Shown here: positions 57,497-64,000 of the stretch, one piece after another | Layout: each line of letters begins with the position of its first letter | Position numbering within the stretch: the stretch's first letter is position 1 | From: Tetragonia tetragonoides | Taxonomy: Eukaryota > Streptophyta > Magnoliopsida > Caryophyllales > Aizoaceae | Direction of reading: 5' to 3' | DNA: 64,000 nt | Assembly: GCA_038025085.1 (NCBI GenBank) | Contig: CM076140.1 | Location: 870,501 to 934,500 of the forward strand | Notes under the pieces: generated by a model | What the model saw: the letters and a program-made list of their open reading frames with translations, nothing else | The model's database searches: none | Told to the model about the DNA's origin: nothing | Position numbers and translations under genes: made by a program

Positions 57497-57599
57497 CAAG
57501 ATCAACAGGGGCCTTGATATGCTTGGTGAGAGCAGAGGAACACTGATGATCACCAACAGGGTGTTTGTGGTGTCGTCCAATGTACACAGCAGCCTCCAT
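55346..57599 (-). CDS. PYL: Abscisic acid receptor, PYR/PYL/RCAR family (PYL7-10 type)
   Basis: Three exons: 57498-57599, 56318-56533, 55346-55537, in frame, 169 aa. A START/Bet v 1 fold protein that binds ABA and then inhibits clade A PP2C phosphatases in cytosol and nucleus. Visible signatures are RRHHKH-like GRHHKH at residues 8-13, [21 protein letters not shown], the gate loop SGLPA, the latch GGDHRL at the end of exon 2, and [20 protein letters not shown] with the C-terminal helix [17 protein letters not shown]. These fit the monomeric PYL7/8/9/10 clade; synteny (At4g01026, PYL7) agrees. It is shorter than the roughly 185-aa relatives at both ends: the N-terminus starts close to the HHKH block and the tail stops two residues after ERLA. 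No upstream in-frame ATG is better supported. Confidence 0.95.
57360..57394. repeat. Poly(A) tract in PYL intron 1
   Basis: About 35 adenines in the 964-bp first intron. Confidence 0.95.
57463..57494. repeat. (GA)n microsatellite next to the PYL intron 1 donor
   Basis: About 15 GA units ending three bases from the donor of coding exon 1; (CU)n on the transcript. A similar arrangement occurs at the CHID1-type gene. Confidence 0.9.
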
Positions 57600-58379
57600 T
57601 TTCTTAGCCAAAAACAAATAAAACTCACACAAAACTTTATTTAAAGCCTACCAAAAAAAAAATATTCTGTTCTTCACTTTTTTTTTCTATTGTAATCTTT
57701 TACTTTTTTAAGAACCAATAACAAAAAATAAAATAAAAAATTCCCTTATAGTTTAAAAAAGGAAAGCTACCTGTTATTTTCTTTTAAGCTCGCTTTTGAA
57801 TTGCCTAAACTCTGTGAACATTCATCTCCTATGAATAATGAATGTCTATCTTCACAGTTCACATGTGTCTTTTATTTTGTCACTATTTTTATTTTGTTTT
57901 TCATTGGGGGGAAAGGGGTTATTTTATATTGACATGTCGGTGAGGTTTGTGAAGCTCACGGACCAGTAGTTGTTCTTCATTATGGGTAGAGTAGGTTAAG
58001 TAGGTGGGTCACATGTGAGCCCCCACTTGGGAAGTTGAAGCTTTTGGCTCTTATTGGCTGCAACTTGTTGGATTTTATGAGGTTTTTGTTACGAGTCTTT
58101 GCTAAAGTCTCCACTCTCCAACATTACTTTTCTATAAAATCCCTTTCAGTCAAAAAAAAAAAAAAAAACCAATAAAATAAAAAAGGTGTTTATAAAAAGA
58201 GTCTATGAATTTAATTTTATAAAAAAGATAAATGTCATACTGTGAAAAAAAAATATACAACGAAAATATGTATCTTAATTTTCAAGAGAATGAAACAAAA
58301 CTAAACTTACCAAATGAAACGGAGTCTCTTGATGATGTTATGTTCACCGGGGTCAGTACTTGCACTTTTTATTTACTTA
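57600..58379. other. PYL upstream region and spacer
   Basis: A TTTAAATA-like box on the minus strand near 57640 could serve PYL. Otherwise AT-rich spacer with A-tracts (58148-58166); no gene. Confidence 0.4.
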
Positions 58380-58556
58380 GGCCTTGTTCTTTTCATTGTT
58401 TCTATGCTGCATTCTGTTTCGTTGCGTTCCAATCTGTTCTGGTCCGTTCCGCATTCTATACTTTATTTTGTCTCACATTTTTTTCAATTATACGTGTTGC
58501 GCCGTCCGTTCCGTTTCTCACCGTTACACACCATTCCGTTGAAGAGGACAGAGCTT
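58380..58556. mobile_element. hAT-like MITE, copy 2
   Basis: Same family as 18925-19092: gccttgttcttttcattg at the left and ttgaagaggacagagct at the right, with shared interior ttattttgtctcacattttt. ORFs in this stretch are products of the repeat. Confidence 0.6.
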
Positions 58557-60024
58557 TATGTTCGTAGTTGAATACAAGAGTCCAAATATAAGTAATGGGT
58601 GTCTCGGAGGAGTGGTAGACAGGAAATAATTTATTACGATGGGCTATCACTACCAGCTCACAACTCACAATAATAATCCAATTGCTTTGTTGGGTTGGGC
58701 CAGCTTTATGAAATAGCCCAGTTTCTTCACATTTAATGTTTGGCATTGTTGGTTGGCAATAGTATTTCTCCTGTTATTCTAGAAGCAAATGTCCACTGGC
58801 CCGTCGCGCCTTGCTCCAATGTTTTCAACGTTAAAGGGTATGGACGGTGAGTCGGTGACCCGGGGTCCACACTTTGATTTGGATAAACAAACTGGTTAGA
58901 GTCATAAGACTCATAACTCATAGTTAATCCATAAGACACCCAAAGTATATATGTTGGTAGGATTAGTTGTAAACTTATAACACTATTTTTGTTTTTTACT
59001 CCGCCAATGCAACGTCTTACTTGTTTCAGTAATCAGGGGGAAAAAACTAATAATACTGTAAAATTGATGTACTCTGCTGTATTATTTTATACACAAAAAC
59101 TCGTATGAAGTGGCTTCAAGGTGAGACTTGCTCTAATAAGCATGATGTCATGTTTATGTCATACTTGGCTATAGAGAGGGTCTCACCTTGAGGCGGCCTC
59201 ATAGAATACCTTTTGTATTTTATATATAGAAAATGTTTGGTTGACTCATTGGATTGGCAATCCACATTCTTTTTGTATTTATCTCTCAGTTATCTTAAAT
59301 GCAATTTTCTGGAAATAGATGGGAGAGAATCTGAAAATAGATAAAAGATAAATATACAAAAAGAATGTGGGTTGTCAACTCAATGAGTAAATGTATCATT
59401 CTCTTTTATATATATATGCTAAATATGTTAAAAGTTCATTGGCGAAAACAGCAAACGATTATGGGTACTCCCATATCAAGCTATATATACTTAACTAGAT
59501 ACATCAACCTTTTATACGAGAGATGAGCCTTAAAATAAGTGGGTTGTAATTAGTGAATTACTAAAGTAATGGACTAGATTTTAAACATCAGCTAATGTAC
59601 TTAGGTGGGTGCTCATGGGACTAGATTTTAAACATCAGCTGAGGTAAGACTAAGGGGGATGCTTTATCAAGTTTTTTCAAATTTTAACTTTTTTCCCTTT
59701 TTTTCCTCATATTCTTCTCCTTTTATCACCAAATTCAGCTTTTGAAAGCTGAAAATACTCCTTCAAGGTGGCCAAAAATAAAAGCTCCAAATTAAAGCTT
59801 TTACTTCTAATCTCTTTAGGGGCTATTTCAGTTTCTAATGAGAAGTTGAATTCGATGGTGGAGAAAGTAGCACTTCCTTCATTTTCTAGGTGTGAACCAA
59901 ACAAGCACTAAGAAGTTGAGTTTGATGGTGGATGAGAGAGAATGTGAGGAATATGAGGGACATAAGATGAAATTTCAAGAAGTTTGACCAAACAGCCTCT
60001 AAATCTTGCGACTCCTCCAAGTTC
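58557..60024. other. Spacer with small repeats
   Basis: Contains the hairpin repeat at 59098-59212 and an imperfect inverted repeat around 59260-59385 (tacaaaaagaatgtgg against ccacattctttttgta). A phrase ggactagattttaaacatcagct repeats at 59571 and 59619. No gene supported. Confidence 0.45.
59098..59212. repeat. Hairpin MITE-like repeat, third copy
   Basis: Ends actcgtatgaagtggcttca and tgaggcggcctcata are complementary in part, with aaggtgagac facing gtctcacctt. The core catgatgtcatgtttatgtcatac is shared with units at 445-705 and 61988-62117. Confidence 0.6.
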
Positions 60025-60204
60025 GGCCCTGTTCTTTTCGTCGATTCTATGCTGCATTTCGTTCCGTTCCGTTCCATTCCAATCCCGTTCCGTTACGTTC
60101 CGCATTTTGTACTTCATTTTGTCTCACATTTTTTTGAATTAACCGTGTCGCGCCGTTCCGTTTCATTTCTCACTGTCCCGCACCATTCTATTGAAAAGAA
60201 CATT
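60025..60204. mobile_element. hAT-like MITE, copy 3
   Basis: Ends ggccctgttcttttcgtcg and ttgaaaagaaca(ttgcc), interior ttccgttccattccaatccc and ttgtctcacattttttt as in copies 1 and 2. This copy has the best-preserved left end. Confidence 0.65.
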
Positions 60205-61240
60205 GCCATGCATGCATATTACGCTTACGCTTACGGCTTACAGTAGTATCTTAGGCAATAAAAAAAAAAGGATAAAAGAATAAGAATGGCCATAATTATG
60301 GAGTAACGGCATTGGTATTGGGTAGAGGGACAAACAAAGAGGTAGTGCAGAATGGCAAAACACCCATTCAACCACCCAACAACAGCAAGGTGGAATCACA
60401 ATACCTTCTCAATTCTCATGCACCCGCACATTTGGCTGCTTCATTTCTGTTTTATTTCTTACTTTTGCCCCCCTTTTTTTTTGTTTCTTTATTATAGAAT
60501 ATTTAGATACCCCCCTTCAAAACAAAACAACGCAAAAAATCATTGAACCGCCTATTTCCTGCTGACCATTTTGCCCCTGTACTTCCTACTATGATTTGCT
60601 ATTTACCTAGCTAGGAAATTCCTAATCAATAATTAATTAAAAATTTTCCTACACTATTGTGGGGCTAATGTCTCCAACAAGCGGCAGGGAGCACAAAGAA
60701 AGCCTAACCTTTTTTTTTAAGGAGTTAATGACAGTAAGAGTATTTTTCCAAATGCATTTGCATATCATATTTGACACGAAAACTTCAATTTGGACGAATA
60801 TAAACACTAAAAAGTTAAATTTCGGTAATTAATGGATTTTGTGTTCGTGCAATGCACAGTACCTTATTCATCATCATCTGTTATTAGCATTAATATAAAA
60901 AGAAATATTAATCACATTGAAGCAAGCTAAGGAATAGTAATAAATTTTTGACAAAAAAAAAAAACACACATCAATAAATGTAGAACTCTTTTTCCTTACT
61001 TTTAATAAAATGACATTATTTTTTATTTTATTTTAATCACTCATGTATTTTATGACTATTTAATACCACTTCTTGCTACTACTCATCCTTATTCCATAAA
61101 AAAAATACTACTAAAAACTCAAATTTCGTTAAATTAGTATGGAAATCCTTACTAAGAAAAATGCAAAGAAGGGCTAATGCGTAAGGGGCAAAGAGGTCCA
61201 AAATGAGAAAGGACTTGTTCAAAGAGTGCCACCTCCATTG
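60205..61240. other. Spacer upstream of the lipase gene
   Basis: AT-rich with A and T runs; no coding region recognised. ORFs at 60312-60546 show no motif. Confidence 0.4.
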
Positions 61241-61242
61241 TC

Positions 61243-61306
61243 CACGTGACAAGATTCTTGTCAAGGTCCTCTGCATCTCTCTCCCTCTTTCTCTCTCCTA
61301 TAAATA
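61243..61306 (+). promoter_or_regulatory. G-box/ABRE and TATA box of the PLIP-type gene
   Basis: A perfect G-box CACGTG in the ABRE context ccacgtgaca (61243-61248) lies about 50 bp upstream of a TATAAATA (61299-61306). The leader that follows holds (ttttttgtt)n and (caa)n runs (61390-61448). A leader exon would end at gatccag/gtaat (61559). An ABRE fits the known ABA induction of Arabidopsis PLIP2 and PLIP3, but activity here is inferred. Confidence 0.6.
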
Positions 61307-61559
61307 TATGAGTAGGAATCTCACAATCCTCGGATCTTATTGTCACTCTCAATTCCTAAAATACAAATACAAATTGTTCACCACCCATTTGTTTTTTGTT
61401 TTTTGTTTTTTGTTTTTTGTTTTATGAACAACAACAACAACAACAACACTACATTTGGAGCTTTCACCATGTGATTCCCCACTTTAGTCTCGGAGATCCT
61501 AATTAGCACGATTTAGATCGAAATCATTTGAGTTAATCAAGAATTAAGATGAGATCCAG

Positions 61560-62569
61560 GTAATGTTGCTGCTTCTCCATCTCTAAATCATGTTCCTCTC
61601 ACTAATTAATCATCTTCCTTCATAGTTCATATTGCTCTTCATTTACGTCCATGTCTTTGAATTTTGAGAAAACTTTTAATGATTATTATTTTTACTGTAT
61701 TAATTGACTGTAGCAGAATTTCACAATTCCAATATCCTGATCGAATACAACTGTTTAGATGGATAGGTGCAATTTTTAAATAAAAAAAAAATTCGATTCC
61801 CCTCCTGCTTCAATGCTCTAGTTTTCTGAATTTCTCTAGCTGTTTTTGTTTTTTTAGTAAGTGCATATGTAACATTATTATGGTAGTAATTTCCTATTAC
61901 CGGAGTGGTAAGTTACCTAATACCCTCCCTCCCAATATGGTACAAATAGCAAAAGGTAAAAGCTCGATATGTAATCTAGAACCAATAAGTTTTTTATGAG
62001 TTCGCCTCAAGGTGAAATCACCTCAATAACCAAATAAAACATGACGTTATCATGGTATCATGTTTATATGAGTGGCCTCAACTTTAACTTTTACGCTGCC
62101 TCGTACGAGTTTTTTGAATAAAGACAATCAAGAGTTGGTGTCTTGAAGACTGAAACAAATATAATATTAGAGAAACTTGGTTTGAAACAAACCCTGAGTT
62201 TTGCCTTCATACATCAGAAATGTTTATAATTGACTGCCTTGTGCAAAAGAAAGTGAAACAAGTTATGTCAAATTTAATTTCAACCATCAATTTCGTGCCA
62301 TGTCATGTTTCTCCCCTACTTCAACTTGCCCTTTGGTAAAGCAACCTTCAACATAGACAAGGTGGGCAACCTAGGCATACTCCCAAATGCCAATAGCGTA
62401 TAAACCCTGTTTCGATCAAACAAACAGGTGGAAAATTAATGTGCAGTTGAGAAAGAAATGTTCTTATTATACCCAAATGTTAGTTTTGGTTCCTTAAGTT
62501 GGGTATTTACTATATCTGCAGAAAATCAACATTATCCTTGTAATTTACAGACTATTCTCCTTCTGCCAG
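61560..62569 (+). other. Leader intron of the PLIP-type gene
   Basis: From donor gtaatg at 61560 to an acceptor at tttacag (62550) or ctgccag (62569), about 1 kb. It contains a hairpin repeat at 61988-62117 related to 59098-59212 and no coding sequence. Confidence 0.55.
61988..62117. repeat. Hairpin MITE-like repeat, fourth copy (in leader intron)
   Basis: Ends aagttttttatgagttcgcc and gcctcgtacgagttttttga are inverted relative to each other around the shared core aaacatgacgttatcatgg. Confidence 0.6.
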
Positions 62570-62636
62570 ATTCAACAGCACTTTGAGATGATAATCATGC
62601 AACAGTTGTATTGACACACAAAAAATCGACTGAAAC

Positions 62637-63970
62637 ATGGCATGCTCGTCTATGAATATGACCACCTCCCACATTGCCGCAGCAAGGACAGGCATCCTTG
62701 GGGAGAGTTGCGGCCTTCGTCGCTCATCTTCCGGAGAAGACTTGTGTAAGCAAGCCACTTTGAGAAGATCATACTCTGACAACCACCTGGTCTATGCCTC
62801 GAGCCGCCTTTCTGCATCTTTGACTCGATCGAGTAAGTTAAAACCAAGCCGCTCCTTTGGGATTTTCCCTCTCCAGTCTTCAAGCTCCAACCCTCCGAGC
62901 CCAGTAAAATCGTTGTTGTTTAATACCGAGGCTGAAAAAGAGAGGGAGTTGGTCTATGAAAGCTTAGATGACAGTGAAACAGAAGAGGAAGTGGAGGAAG
63001 ATCAGAAGGGGAAGAAAGGCAATTGGGTCGAGCGACTCATGGAACTAAGAACGCGGTGGAAGGTTAGGCAAGAGGACAAATTCGTAGAGGGATATGAAGA
63101 GGGAGAAGAGAATAGTGACGACGAGGATGGCTGTTTAGCAGACTATGTTGACAGAAAAGATGAAGAAGGGTCAAAATTCGATTCCGACTCATTCTCAAGG
63201 TTTCTGGTTCAAGCGCCTTGGTCAGATGCCAAGAGGTTCTCTAAGCTGGCTTTCCTCTGTAACAAAGCGTATACAATTTCAGACATCGAGGTAAGCATTT
63301 GCTCCCCCACCCCAAATATAACTTTAGGTTTCTTAGCTTCCTGCTAATTCTACCAATGAACCAGGGTCATATCAGGATTAATAAAGATAATGATGCTTAA
63401 TTACCATTAACATCCTTCTCTTAAATTCTTTTCCATGAATCAAAAGCAGGGAACTAAGAGAATACATTTTACATGTAGGTTCATGACTTACAGCGAAGCT
63501 ACGGTCTACATTTCGTAACATCTTCTTTAGAAAAGAAAGCTGAGGCTATTGCACTGAAAGCCAAGTTAGACAAGGACTCAAGTCATCTCCAAGCAGGTGG
63601 CTCAACAACTCCAGAACCCAATTCAGAGAGAATGGCTTTGACACAGGAGTGCAAAATTCGCCCCTCTGTTGCCTATGAGATTGCCGTATCTGCAGCTTCT
63701 CACGTGCAATGTCAGGCGAAGAATGACAAACGTTGCAGTGTACGTGGAGATGTTGAATATATGGGAGATGAAGAAGTATGTGATGTGCCAAGAGGTTATA
63801 AATCAGAGATAGCTGCACAAATGGCTGCATCAACAATGACAGCAGTAGTGGCAGCAAGGGAGAGAGAGAAGCAGGAGGCAGCAAAGGAGCTTCAGTCACT
63901 ACACTCCTCGCCTTGTGAATGGTTCATCTGCGATGATCCAAGCAAACGCGTGCGGTACTTTGTAATCCAG
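62637..63970 (+). CDS. PLIP: Plastid lipase PLIP2/3-type phospholipase A1 (5' part, cut by window end)
   Basis: Two exons are inside the window: 62637-63290 and 63479-63970, joining in frame to 382 residues; the next exon begins beyond the edge. The N-terminus (about 1-60) is Ser/Arg-rich with few acids, as in a chloroplast transit peptide. An acidic stretch (about 100-175) with GNWVERLMELRTRWK follows. Next come family-diagnostic segments APWSDAKRFSKLAFLCNKAY, DLQRSYGLHFVTSSLEKKAE, ASTMTAVVAARE and SPCEWFICDDPSKRVRYFVI, which lead into the lipase-3 domain. The catalytic GxSxG serine, Asp and His are not in the window. Known relatives release polyunsaturated acyl groups from chloroplast lipids, feeding jasmonate synthesis; PLIP2 and PLIP3 are ABA-responsive. 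Start chosen as the first ATG after the leader acceptor. PLIP1 versus PLIP2/3 assignment is not firm. Confidence 0.88.
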
Positions 63971-64000
63971 GTAAATCAGTCATCTCCTTCACTCCTTCCA

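Overview
The window is nuclear DNA from a flowering plant, almost certainly a eudicot. It is AT-rich, has spliced genes with GT/AG introns, long introns and intergenic spacers, Stowaway-type and hAT-like MITEs, LTR-retrotransposon remains, long microsatellites, and proteins typical of green plants (TROL, a PYL ABA receptor, a DYW PPR protein, a plastid lipase). I cannot name the species. From memory, the order TROL - GH18 protein - DYW PPR - PYL resembles the top of Arabidopsis chromosome 4 (At4g01050-At4g01040-At4g01030-At4g01026), with a CUL1-type gene nearby. That points to conserved microsynteny.

Layout. 1-11.2 kb holds no gene: MITE-like hairpins, one Stowaway MITE, a decayed 6.2 kb LTR retrotransposon (2433-8618, reading minus) and AT-rich spacer. 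11.3-18.8 kb is a complete CUL1 gene (minus, 19 coding exons, 741 aa deduced). 20.9-24.4 kb is TROL (minus, 8 exons, 451 aa). 25.4-29.6 kb is a CHID1-type GH18 protein (minus, 8 exons, 430 aa). 29.8-48.8 kb is a graveyard of broken copies: a truncated CUL1 duplicate (30.07-31.43), a TauE/SafE transporter pseudogene (32.65-33.67), LINE debris, a tandemly duplicated unidentified minus-strand locus (40.5-44.0), and a rearranged condensin CAP-H pseudogene on the plus strand (about 46.2-48.75). The last two flank a compact, apparently bidirectional promoter (44.28-44.61 kb) with four ACGCGT boxes. 49.7-52.5 kb is an intronless 922-aa DYW PPR gene. 55.3-57.6 kb is a PYL7/8/9-type ABA receptor (minus, 3 exons). 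61.2 kb to the right edge is the 5' part of a PLIP2/3-type plastid lipase gene whose catalytic part lies outside the window.

The intact genes are unrelated housekeeping or signalling genes, not a cluster: SCF ubiquitin ligase scaffold, thylakoid FNR anchor, GH18-fold protein, organelle RNA editing factor, ABA receptor, and an ABA/jasmonate-linked lipase. I found no convincing new biological system. The most unusual material is the internal hairpin-repeat array of the LTR element, the CGCG-box promoter between two decayed loci, the scrambled CAP-H pseudogene, and two GC-AG introns in CUL1. All exon boundaries were derived by eye from frame continuity, splice sites and family knowledge; no alignment was run.
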